Shown here in pieces: positions 52,611 to 60,619 of a stretch of 64,000 nt of DNA. The notes under the pieces are model-generated. The model was not told the origin of the DNA and did no database searches. It saw only the letters and a list, made by a program, of their open reading frames with translations. Source of the stretch: Poriferisphaera corsica (GTDB taxonomy: Bacteria > Planctomycetota > Phycisphaerae > Phycisphaerales > Phycisphaeraceae). The DNA lies in the NCBI RefSeq assembly GCF_007747445.1, contig NZ_CP036425.1, forward strand, positions 2,030,175 to 2,094,174. The letters run 5' to 3'. Position 1 is the stretch's first letter, and each line of letters opens with the position of its first letter. The translations under genes were made by a program, and so were the position numbers.

Positions 52611-53654
52611 ATGAAGAAAAAGTTGCTGGACAATCTGACGACGATATTTGCTGTGACGGCGATCACACTACTTGTGTGGTTGTGGGCGGAGAGTCGTAAT
52701 ATTGTGCAGGACAAGTTGCCGGATGTGCGGGTGAGGTTTGTGTCATCGCAAGCAGATGAGCCGTTACGCATTACGGTGGACGGAAAGTCAGGCGAGAAGG
52801 CTGACGAGCAGACGGTTTCTGTGACGTATCGCGCATCGAGGGGAGAGGAATCACAATTATTAGATGCGATTTCGAAGATGGGCACGATCATGTTGCCGGT
52901 GCATGAGGGGGACACGGTTGTGTCGTTGAAGACGTTGTTGAGTGAGAGTGAGGTTTTTAAGCCTTACGTTGTGAATATTGTGTCGACGGATCCGGCGTCA
53001 GCAGAAGTGACGGTATTGCCATTGGTGACGAAGATTGTGCCAGTGAAGGTGAAAGCGAATGGGCCGATCAAGCTTGAGGCAACGGCTGAACCGAGTGAGG
53101 TTGCGGTGACGTTACCGGGGATGTATGCATCGCAGTTGACGGAGATGACGGCTTATTTACAGCAAGAGGTTTATGGCGATGCTGAGGAGAATGTGCCGCA
53201 GAGTGAGCGTGGTGTGCCGTTGAGTGGGCCGTATTGGTTCCATGAGGTTGACCCGATTGTGAACCCGAGTACGGTGCAGGTAAATTTTACGGTGACGAAG
53301 CAGACGGAGAAGTACACGTTGCCGACGGTTCCGATTTATGTGAGCGCGGCGCCATCACTGTTGCAACGGTATGAGATTAATTTGCCTGAGGATCAGCAGG
53401 TATTGAAGAATGTTGAGTTGGAAGGGCCTGCGGATGTGATTGGGATGATCAAGCGGGGAGAGAAGCGAATTGTGGCGGAGATTCGGCCGACAGCGGCTGA
53501 GTTGGAGGGTGGGATTAAGTATGTGGCATTGCATATCAATACGCCGGATCAAGTGAAGGTGATCTCGCCGTTGCCGCAGATTCCGGTGACGGTAGTGGTG
53601 AGAGAGGGTAGCGGTGCGGTGCAGGGATTGGGAAGCAGTATGCAGTTGCGGTGA
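52611..53654 (+). CDS. YbbR/CdaR-like membrane protein
   Basis: The ~347-residue protein begins MKKKLLDNLTTIFAVTAITLLVWLWAES, one membrane anchor. The extracytoplasmic part contains repeated beta domains with the YbbR pattern (for example VVTKIVPVKVKANGPIKLEA, VTLPGMYASQLTEM, NVELEGPADVIGMIKRGE). CdaR-type proteins regulate the adjacent diadenylate cyclase. The ATG at 52611 fits the usual short cytoplasmic start; an in-frame ATG at 52593 overlaps the cdaA stop (ATGA). The following gene, proA, is 78 nt away instead of glmM, the usual neighbour in Firmicutes. Confidence 0.85.
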   Translation: MKKKLLDNLTTIFAVTAITLLVWLWAESRNIVQDKLPDVRVRFVSSQADEPLRITVDGKSGEKADEQTVSVTYRASRGEESQLLDAISKMGTIMLPVHEGDTVVSLKTLLSESEVFKPYVVNIVSTDPASAEVTVLPLVTKIVPVKVKANGPIKLEATAEPSEVAVTLPGMYASQLTEMTAYLQQEVYGDAEENVPQSERGVPLSGPYWFHEVDPIVNPSTVQVNFTVTKQTEKYTLPTVPIYVSAAPSLLQRYEINLPEDQQVLKNVELEGPADVIGMIKRGEKRIVAEIRPTAAELEGGIKYVALHINTPDQVKVISPLPQIPVTVVVREGSGAVQGLGSSMQLR

Positions 53655-53717
53655 TATGGGGTGTGTTGGGTTTATTGTGGTGTAGGGGCGTGATGTGATG
53701 CGTGGGGGCATGTCTGC

Positions 53718-53723
53718 TAGAAT
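53718..53723 (+). promoter_or_regulatory. extended -10-like hexamer before proA
   Basis: TGC-TAGAAT is followed by 9 nt and the proA ATG. Transcription could begin at or just before the start codon. Confidence 0.4.
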
Positions 53724-53732
53724 GTTGCTGAT

Positions 53733-55007
53733 ATGAGTACAGCAGCAATGAATATACCGGCTTATTGTGAAGAATTGGGATTGAAAGCTCAGGCGGCAAG
53801 TCGTGCGCTGGCGGATGTGTCAGGCGCGAGGCGTGATGATGCGCTTCGGGCGATCGCAGCGGCGATACGTGCGAATGCACAGACGCTGAAGCGTGAGAAT
53901 AAGAAAGATCTTGAGGCGGGTGAAGCGAACGGGCTTAGCTCGGCGATGCTTGACCGGCTGAAGATTGATGATGCGGGTGTGGAGAAGATTGCGAAAGCGG
54001 TTGAGGAAGTTGCGGCTCAGGGAGATCCGCTGGGTGCTGTGCTTGAGGGGAAGGTGTTGCCGAACGGGATCAAGTTGCAGAAACTTCGGGTGCCGATCGG
54101 TGTGGTGCTGATTATTTTTGAAAGTCGGCCGAATGTTACGAGCGACGCGGCGGCGCTGTGTCTGAAGAGTGGGAATGCTTGTGTACTGCGCGGCGGTAAG
54201 GAAGCGGTGCACTCAAATAAGGCGATTGCGAAGTGTGTACAGGAAGGGCTGTCGAAGGCCGGCCTTGATCCGAATGCTGTGCAGTTGGTTGAGACGACAG
54301 ATCGTGCGGCGGTGGGTGAACTGCTACGCCAAGAAGAGACGATCGATTTGTGTATACCACGCGGTGGCAAGAGCTTGATTCGTGCGGTTGTTGAGCAGGC
54401 ACATATTCCTGTGATTAAGCATTACAACGGGATCTGCCATACGTATGTGGATGGGGATTGTGATGAGCAGATGGCTGTTGATTTGTGTGTGAATGGCAAA
54501 ACGCAACGGACGGGTGTTTGCAATGCAACCGAGACGATCTTGCTTCACAATGATGTGGTTGAAAGCGGATTAGCGAAGAAGATTTGTGATGCACTTGTTG
54601 CGAAGAGTTGTGAGATTCGCGGATGTGAGAAGACTCAGGCGATTTGCAGTGCGGCGAAGGCTGCGACGGAAGAGGATTGGGGTGAAGAGTATCTGGACCT
54701 GATCGTGTCGATCAAAATTGTGGACTCGATTGATGAAGCAATCGGGCATATTAATCAGTATGGTTCAAAGCATACGGATGCGATTGTGACAACGCAGATT
54801 AAGGCAGCAGAGAAGTTTACGAAGCTGGTTGATACGGCGAATGCTTTTGTTAATTGTTCGACGCGATTCAGTGATGGTGGTGAGTATGGATTAGGTGCTG
54901 AGATTGGTATCAGTACTGACAAACTGCATTCACGCGGGCCGATGGGTGCGGCGGATTTGACGACGTATAAGTGGGTGGCGTATGGCGATGGCCAGATACG
55001 TGGGTGA
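53733..55007 (+). CDS. proA: glutamate-5-semialdehyde dehydrogenase (gamma-glutamyl phosphate reductase)
   Basis: ProA reduces gamma-glutamyl phosphate to the semialdehyde in proline synthesis. It has the ALDH-like fold with catalytic Cys in KTQRTGVCNATETIL, plus family motifs PIGVVLIIFESRPNVTSDAAALCLKSGN, LRGGKEA, IPRGGKSLI and NASTRF-type NCSTRFSDGGEYGLGAEIGIS. Length 424 is normal. No Shine-Dalgarno sequence is clear; a -10-like TAGAAT lies 9 nt upstream. proB is not in the window. Confidence 0.95.
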   Translation: MSTAAMNIPAYCEELGLKAQAASRALADVSGARRDDALRAIAAAIRANAQTLKRENKKDLEAGEANGLSSAMLDRLKIDDAGVEKIAKAVEEVAAQGDPLGAVLEGKVLPNGIKLQKLRVPIGVVLIIFESRPNVTSDAAALCLKSGNACVLRGGKEAVHSNKAIAKCVQEGLSKAGLDPNAVQLVETTDRAAVGELLRQEETIDLCIPRGGKSLIRAVVEQAHIPVIKHYNGICHTYVDGDCDEQMAVDLCVNGKTQRTGVCNATETILLHNDVVESGLAKKICDALVAKSCEIRGCEKTQAICSAAKAATEEDWGEEYLDLIVSIKIVDSIDEAIGHINQYGSKHTDAIVTTQIKAAEKFTKLVDTANAFVNCSTRFSDGGEYGLGAEIGISTDKLHSRGPMGAADLTTYKWVAYGDGQIRG

Positions 55008-55053
55008 TTAAAATTTCAAAGATGAATCAATTGATTAACCATCGGAGTCGTGT

Positions 55054-55662
55054 ATGACAAATGCCGAATCGTCGACTATAGCGCACATTGGTGAGCAGAA
55101 GTATCATGTCAAACGGAAGATTTTGAAACTCTTTGGTGGCGAGTTTTATGTTTGGAATGAATCTGAAGATTTGGTGATGTATTCGAAGATGAAGGCCTTC
55201 AAATTGAAGGAAGATATTCGGATTTACACTGACGAAGGCATGCTTGAGGAGTTGCTCACGATCAAAGCCCGTAATGTGATTGATCTTGGTGCGACGTATG
55301 ATGTGGTTGACGCGAAGACGGGTGATAAGATTGGCGCTTTGAGGCGGAAGGCGTTGAAGTCTTTCATCCAAGATGAGTGGTTGATTCTTAATGAGGAGGA
55401 TGGTGAGGTTGGGAAGATTGTTGAGGATTCGACGGTGTTGGCGATTATCAGGCGTTTCGTGAGTTTTGCGACGTTATTCATGCCGCAGAAATATCACATT
55501 GAGATATGCGGAGAGATGATTGCAACGTTGCAGCAAAACAGGAACCCCTTGGTTTACAGGCTCAATGTCGATTTTTCGATGGATGCTTCGCAGCAGTTGG
55601 ATAAACGGTTAGGAATAGCGGCCGCGATTTTACTGGCTGCAATCGAAGGCAAACAGGGGTGA
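55054..55662 (+). CDS. LURP-one-related (Tubby-C-like) protein
   Basis: The 202-residue protein shows the LURP-one/scramblase-like pattern: YHVKRKILKLFGGEFYVWN, DLVMYSKMKAFKLKEDIRIYTDE, LLTIKARNVIDLGATYDVVDAKTGDKIGALRRKALKS and DEWLILNEEDGE. The fold binds phosphoinositides or acts in membrane lipid handling in other organisms; the bacterial role is unknown. GGAG lies 6 nt before the ATG. It sits 46 nt after proA and could be in the same transcript. Confidence 0.82.
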   Translation: MTNAESSTIAHIGEQKYHVKRKILKLFGGEFYVWNESEDLVMYSKMKAFKLKEDIRIYTDEGMLEELLTIKARNVIDLGATYDVVDAKTGDKIGALRRKALKSFIQDEWLILNEEDGEVGKIVEDSTVLAIIRRFVSFATLFMPQKYHIEICGEMIATLQQNRNPLVYRLNVDFSMDASQQLDKRLGIAAAILLAAIEGKQG

Positions 55663-55742
55663 TTGAAGTTTGTTTGAGTCTTATGACAATAGACGCAGTA
55701 TGCTGAGTGTGTGCTGCGTTTTTTTTATTGAGGAATCCGGTG

Positions 55743-56438
55743 ATGTGTGATTGTAAGATTGAGCTTGTGGTTTTTGATTTGGGGCGGGTGTTGGTGCGGA
55801 TTTGTGATGACTGGGGGGAAGCATTTGAGCGGGCGGGGTTTGTGGTGCCTGAGGAGGTGAAGGGGCTATTGGAGACGGGGGTTGTTGGGGAGGCGAAGGA
55901 GGCGTTATTGAAAAATGAAGTAGGGGCGATTGGCTCTGAGGCTTTTTATGAAATCTATGGGCAACTGTTTGGGGTAGAGAAGGATGTAGTTGCAAAGGTG
56001 GGCAAGTGTTATTTGCAAGGGAAGTTTGAGGGAGTGGATGAATTGATTGCGGATTTGAAGGCTGTCGGGGTAAAGACGGCATGTTTGTCGAATACGAATG
56101 AAGCGCATTGGGAAATTATGATGGGGCGGGATGTGGGGTGTGGGTGTGATGAGGATCAAGGAGGGGAACTGGGTGGGAATAGTGCCCTGCCCTTGGGGGA
56201 ATTGGATTTTGCGTGGGCGAGTCATTTGATGGGAGATCGGAAGCCGAATGAGAGTATTTACTGGATGGCGGAGAGCTTGGCGGGCATAAAAGGGGAGCGG
56301 ATTTTGTTTTTTGATGATCTGCTTAAGAATGTGGAGGCGGCGAAAGGCTGCGGATGGCGGGCGGAGCGGATTGGTGATCGGGATGATCCGGTGGGTGAGA
56401 TGCGTGGGCATCTGCGGGCATATGGGTTGCTGGATTGA
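55743..56438 (+). CDS. HAD-superfamily hydrolase (YihX-like)
   Basis: The 231-residue protein has motif I VVFDLGRVLV (nucleophile Asp), motif II TACLSNTNEAHW, motif III with Lys in GDRKPNESIYWMAE and motif IV ILFFDDLLKNVEAAKGCGW. The second residue after the nucleophile is Gly, as in YihX-type phosphatases. About 20 residues around DVGCGCDEDQGGELGGNSAL are an atypical insertion. The substrate is unknown. GAGG lies 9 nt before the chosen ATG; the frame begins at 55707. Confidence 0.85.
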   Translation: MCDCKIELVVFDLGRVLVRICDDWGEAFERAGFVVPEEVKGLLETGVVGEAKEALLKNEVGAIGSEAFYEIYGQLFGVEKDVVAKVGKCYLQGKFEGVDELIADLKAVGVKTACLSNTNEAHWEIMMGRDVGCGCDEDQGGELGGNSALPLGELDFAWASHLMGDRKPNESIYWMAESLAGIKGERILFFDDLLKNVEAAKGCGWRAERIGDRDDPVGEMRGHLRAYGLLD

Positions 56439-56510
56439 TAAGATGTGGAGACTGGTGTGGGGCGTTTACGGGGCGATTATTGAGGAGGGGGATCATGATG
56501 GAGATCAGGC

Positions 56511-57320
56511 ATGGTGAATAAGCGAGATGATGAGATTCAGGGGCTGAAGAGCGGGAAAAAGGTGTTTTTATTGACGCTTGTGATCTGTGTGGTTGTGCCG
56601 CTGCTGGGGGTGGTGGTTGCGTTGTATATGAGTAATGACCTGAAGGGTGTGAGTGATGTGGATGAGATGAAGGTCGAGCCATTGATTTGGGGCGAGCGGG
56701 GGGCATGGGAGGTGATGAAGGTGAATCCGACAGAGATTGTGAAGAAGCCGGGGCACCGACCTCCGTTTGAGGGGCGGGTGCGGAAGAATTTGGATTTTGA
56801 GATTGGAGCGGATGAGCTGGCTGTGATTGAGGAGGTGAAAGGTGGTGAGGGCATGGGGATTGAGGGGGCGGAGGCTGAGTTGGAAGAGGTTGGGCTAGGT
56901 GATGGTTTGTTTTATGCGGAATATGTGGCTGGGCGAAGGCTAGAGCGATCTGGTGATGTGGAGAAGGGGCAAGAACGGCTTGAGAGGGCGTTTGCTTGGA
57001 CGGAGAAGGTGCTGCGGATTCGATTTAAGGATGCTGCTGGGCGTCCGTTACGGGGTGTTGAGGTGGGGTTGGTGAGTGTGATTTGTGCGCAGAAGCGTGG
57101 TGGTGTGCTGAATGAGGATGTGGAATTGGTGTTCGCGAATGAAAAGACGGACGAAAAAGGCTATATTTACTTGCCTGTGTATGACACGGTGCTGCGGTTT
57201 GGTGAATTTCCGGAGCAATTGGGGGCGGGAGAGGTGATCAAGCGGGGTTGGGGGTATGAGTGGTTTGAGGTGCCGGGGCGTGTGGGTGATGTGGGGGACG
57301 CGGTTGTGGTAGGACGGTGA
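56511..57320 (+). CDS. single-pass membrane protein of unknown function
   Basis: The 269-residue protein has a short cytoplasmic start, one membrane helix (KVFLLTLVICVVVPLLGVVVALYM, about 17-40), an acidic Glu/Gly-rich helical middle, and a C-terminal beta domain (LRIRFKDAAGRPLRGVEVGLV through TDEKGYIYLPVYDTVLRFG). That last part resembles Ig-like or carboxypeptidase-regulatory-like domains with a plug-type PLRGVEV...TDEKG pattern. No family is recognised. GGAG lies 7 nt before the ATG. The gene lies just before purL. Confidence 0.65.
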   Translation: MVNKRDDEIQGLKSGKKVFLLTLVICVVVPLLGVVVALYMSNDLKGVSDVDEMKVEPLIWGERGAWEVMKVNPTEIVKKPGHRPPFEGRVRKNLDFEIGADELAVIEEVKGGEGMGIEGAEAELEEVGLGDGLFYAEYVAGRRLERSGDVEKGQERLERAFAWTEKVLRIRFKDAAGRPLRGVEVGLVSVICAQKRGGVLNEDVELVFANEKTDEKGYIYLPVYDTVLRFGEFPEQLGAGEVIKRGWGYEWFEVPGRVGDVGDAVVVGR

Positions 57321-57416
57321 GAAAGCAAACAGACAACAGTGATCGTGGCTGCGAGGCTATGGTCAATCAAAACGCAATAATCCAACAGTGATCCGTGAAA
57401 GGATCAGGGAGCAGTG

Positions 57417-60400
57417 ATGACGACCCCGACCGATGCTGATCGTGCAAATGTGAGTGAGATGATGAAGGTGGCAAGGGTCGAGGTCCGGCCGAAGGCTGGC
57501 GAGATTGATCCTGAGGGGATGAAGGTGCTGGCTGAGGCGCAGGGTGTGCTGGCGGGTGTGAAGGAAGTGAAGGCTCGGGGATTGTATTTGGTTGAGGGGC
57601 CGCTGAGTGACGAGCAGATTGATAAGGTGGCGGGCGAACTTCTGGCAGATCAGGTCAATCAGCGATATACGATTGGCGCGGATGCCATTGGTGATGATGC
57701 TGTGAGTGTTGAAGTGCATTTCAAGCCAGGTGTGATGGATCCAGTCGCTCAATCGACCAAAGATGCAATTGTTGAAATGTTGAATGGGGTGGATGTTGAT
57801 ACGGTTGATGTCAGCACAGGTAAGCGGTTTGATTTTGTGATGGAAGCTGGAGCGGCGAAGCTAAGTGAAGCAGAGCTGGATGCGTTTGCTGAGCGGTATC
57901 TGGCGAACCCGGTGATTCAGGATATTCATCATGATCAATATCACCCGAGTGAGTTTGTTCACGGTCATCGATACGAATTGAATCTGGGGCATGTGGCTAT
58001 TCGTGAGTTAGATGATGAGGGGCTGATGAAGCTGTCTCGCGAGGGGCATTTGTTCCTGAGCTTGACGGAGATGAAGTGTGTCCAGGAGTACTATCAGAAG
58101 GCAGATCGTGAGCCAACGGATATTGAGCTTGAAACGTTGGCACAAACGTGGTCGGAACATTGTGTGCACAAGACGCTGAAGTCGTCTGTGAGATTAAGTG
58201 AAGAAGGTGGGGTTTCGATTCCGACTTTGAAGAAGGAAACGATTGGTGATCGTAAAGGGCATAAGGTCAATGAAGATGGGTCGGTGACAGTTGATAATTT
58301 GCTGAAGTATACGGTTGCTGCGGCAACGTTTGAGTTGATGGAGGAGGAGCCGTATAAGAGTTGGTGTATCAGCGTGTTTGAAGACAATGCGGGGATTGTG
58401 AAGTTTGATGAAGAGGATGCGGTCTGTATTAAGGTTGAGACGCATAACCATCCCTCGGCGATCGAGCCATATGGTGGTGCGGCGACAGGGATTGGTGGGT
58501 GTATTCGAGATATTATGGGTACGGGGTTATCTGCGAAGCCTATAGCGAATACGGATTCATTTTGTGTGGCGATGCCTGATACGGCGAAGTTGCCGAAAGG
58601 TGTGATTCATCCTAAGCGAACATTAGAACAAATTACGGCTGGGGTACGCGATTACGGGAATAGGATGGGGATCCCAACAGTGAACGGGATGGTTTATTTT
58701 CATGAAGATTTCGTTGGTAATCCGCTGGTTTTTGCGGGTTGTGTTGGGCTGATGCCAAATGATAAATGTTTTGGTGATGCGGCACCGGGTGACAGGATCA
58801 TAGCGTTGGGTGGCGCGACAGGACGTGATGGGATTCATGGGGCGACGTTCTCAAGTGCGGAGTTGACGGATACTCATGCGGATGAGTTTTCACATGCGGT
58901 TCAGATCGGTAATGCGATCACGCAGAAGAAGACGATGGATGTGATTCTGCAAGCGAGAGATCAGGAGGATGGCCCGTTATATAGCGCGATCACAGACTGT
59001 GGTGCTGGCGGGTTTAGTAGTGCTGTTGGTGAGATGGGTGAGAAAGTCGGGGCTAATGTCCAGTTAGACCAAGCGCCATTGAAATATCGAGGGCTGAGTT
59101 ATACTGAGATTTGGATCAGTGAGGCTCAAGAGCGGATGGTGATGTCGGTGCCGGTTGAAAAAATTGATCGGCTAAAGGCGATGTGTGCTGCTGAGAATGT
59201 TGATTTCTGCGATCTCGGTGAGTTTGGTTGTGTTGAAAATGACGAGCCGATGTTGACGCTGAATTATCGGGGGACAGAGGTTGGCAAGCTGAGTATGAAG
59301 CTGATGCATGAAGGGATTCCGACGCCGTTACGTGAGGCGAAGTGGGATTCAGAGAAGGCGGGTGGTTTTGCTTCCGGTAAGGGTGATGTGAAGGACTTGC
59401 CGGGGGAATTGAAGGGTGTGTTGAAGGGAATGCTGGGGTCGCCGAATATTGCTTCGAAGCATTGGATCGTGCGGCAGTATGATCATGAGGTGCAGGGCGG
59501 CTCGGCGGTGAAACCGTTGGTTGGTCCGTGTCAAGATGGGCCAGGAGATGCATCTGTTGTGCGGCCGAAGCTGGGTAGTATGAAAGGGATTGCGCTGTCA
59601 TGCGGTATGGGGGCGCATATGAGCGAGAAGGCAACGGCGGCTGGTGTTGCGAAGGATGGTGACTCCTATTGGGCGACGCTTGCTGCAATCGATGAAGCGG
59701 TAAGGAATGCGGTGTGTGTGGGTGCTGATCCAACGCATATTGCGATTTTGGACAACTTCTGTTGGCCGGGTTGTGATGATGCATACTTGATGGGGTCATT
59801 GGTTAGAGCGGCTGAGGCTTGTTATGACGGTGCGATGGCGTATAAGACGCCATTCGTTTCGGGCAAAGATTCGCTAAACAATCAGTTCACGACCGATGAG
59901 GGTGTGCGATATACGATCCCGCAGACACTCTTGTTGAGTGCGATGGGGATGGTCGAGGATGTGCGGAAGTGCGTGACGATGGATGCAAAAGCGGCGGGCA
60001 ATGTATTGCTCGTTGTTGGCAAAACGGATAGTGCAATGGGCGGGTCGAGCTACTGTACTGTTTATGGGGATCAGTCAAGGAATATGATGATTCCGAAGGT
60101 TGATCTTGAGATTGGGCCGCGAACGGCAAGAGCGGTGGCGGGGCTGATTGATCGTGGACTAGTGAAGTCGGCTCACGACTGTAGCGAGGGTGGTATGCTT
60201 GTTGCGGCGGCAGAGATGGCTTTTGCAGGGCGTGTGGGATTGGATCTTGAAATTAAAGGCGTGCCGAGCGATGAAGCACTAGACACGATAGCGGCTTGTT
60301 ATGCGGAGACGCCGAGCCGCTACCTGATTGAGGTTGCGAGTGAGGATGTGAATGCTGTTGTGAGTCAGCTCAAAGAGGCAGGTATTGCATTTGGGCAGGT

Positions 60401-60515
60401 TGGCGTTTTTGGCGAAGGAGACCGGCTAACGGTCGCGTCAGAGAAGGACGGTCGGGTGATGGATGCGTCGCTGGCTGAGCTTGTTGAAGCTTGGCGTGAG
60501 ACGCTGGATTGGTAA
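57417..60515 (+). CDS. purL: phosphoribosylformylglycinamidine synthase, PurS-PurS-PurL fusion without glutaminase domain
   Basis: The 1,032-residue protein is the small-type PurL ATPase/synthase. VETHNHPSAIEPYGGAATGIGG (near 340), TDCGAGGFSSAVGEMG and VSGKDSLNNQF are the family motifs. The first ~165 residues are not part of usual PurL: they contain two PurS-like units (VARVEVRPKAGEIDPEG... and VSVEVHFKPGVMDPVAQ...), each ending with a helix like LADQVNQ or ERYLANPVIQD. PurQ is absent, so ammonia would come from a separate PurQ. It converts FGAR to FGAM in purine synthesis. The ATG at 57417 is preferred, since AGGGAG lies upstream; a GTG at 57414 is close by. Confidence 0.93.
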   Translation: MTTPTDADRANVSEMMKVARVEVRPKAGEIDPEGMKVLAEAQGVLAGVKEVKARGLYLVEGPLSDEQIDKVAGELLADQVNQRYTIGADAIGDDAVSVEVHFKPGVMDPVAQSTKDAIVEMLNGVDVDTVDVSTGKRFDFVMEAGAAKLSEAELDAFAERYLANPVIQDIHHDQYHPSEFVHGHRYELNLGHVAIRELDDEGLMKLSREGHLFLSLTEMKCVQEYYQKADREPTDIELETLAQTWSEHCVHKTLKSSVRLSEEGGVSIPTLKKETIGDRKGHKVNEDGSVTVDNLLKYTVAAATFELMEEEPYKSWCISVFEDNAGIVKFDEEDAVCIKVETHNHPSAIEPYGGAATGIGGCIRDIMGTGLSAKPIANTDSFCVAMPDTAKLPKGVIHPKRTLEQITAGVRDYGNRMGIPTVNGMVYFHEDFVGNPLVFAGCVGLMPNDKCFGDAAPGDRIIALGGATGRDGIHGATFSSAELTDTHADEFSHAVQIGNAITQKKTMDVILQARDQEDGPLYSAITDCGAGGFSSAVGEMGEKVGANVQLDQAPLKYRGLSYTEIWISEAQERMVMSVPVEKIDRLKAMCAAENVDFCDLGEFGCVENDEPMLTLNYRGTEVGKLSMKLMHEGIPTPLREAKWDSEKAGGFASGKGDVKDLPGELKGVLKGMLGSPNIASKHWIVRQYDHEVQGGSAVKPLVGPCQDGPGDASVVRPKLGSMKGIALSCGMGAHMSEKATAAGVAKDGDSYWATLAAIDEAVRNAVCVGADPTHIAILDNFCWPGCDDAYLMGSLVRAAEACYDGAMAYKTPFVSGKDSLNNQFTTDEGVRYTIPQTLLLSAMGMVEDVRKCVTMDAKAAGNVLLVVGKTDSAMGGSSYCTVYGDQSRNMMIPKVDLEIGPRTARAVAGLIDRGLVKSAHDCSEGGMLVAAAEMAFAGRVGLDLEIKGVPSDEALDTIAACYAETPSRYLIEVASEDVNAVVSQLKEAGIAFGQVGVFGEGDRLTVASEKDGRVMDASLAELVEAWRETLDW

Positions 60516-60534
60516 GTTGAATTTTTGGAATGTA

Positions 60535-60564
60535 AAGGCTGACGCCAAGGTGTCAGCCTTTTTT
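60535..60564 (+). terminator. intrinsic terminator after purL
   Basis: AAGGCTGAC pairs with GTCAGCCTT around an eight-base loop and is followed by six T. Confidence 0.9.
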
Positions 60565-60607
60565 CATGGACGTACGGTTGGGATGACATGGAAGATGCTG
60601 GTGTGGT

Positions 60608-60613
60608 TATAAT
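60608..60613 (+). promoter_or_regulatory. TATAAT immediately before polA
   Basis: A perfect TATAAT is followed by exactly 6 nt and the polA ATG. A -35-like ATGACA lies 19 nt upstream. Transcription would begin on or near the A of the start codon. Confidence 0.5.
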
Positions 60614-60619
60614 CTTGGC

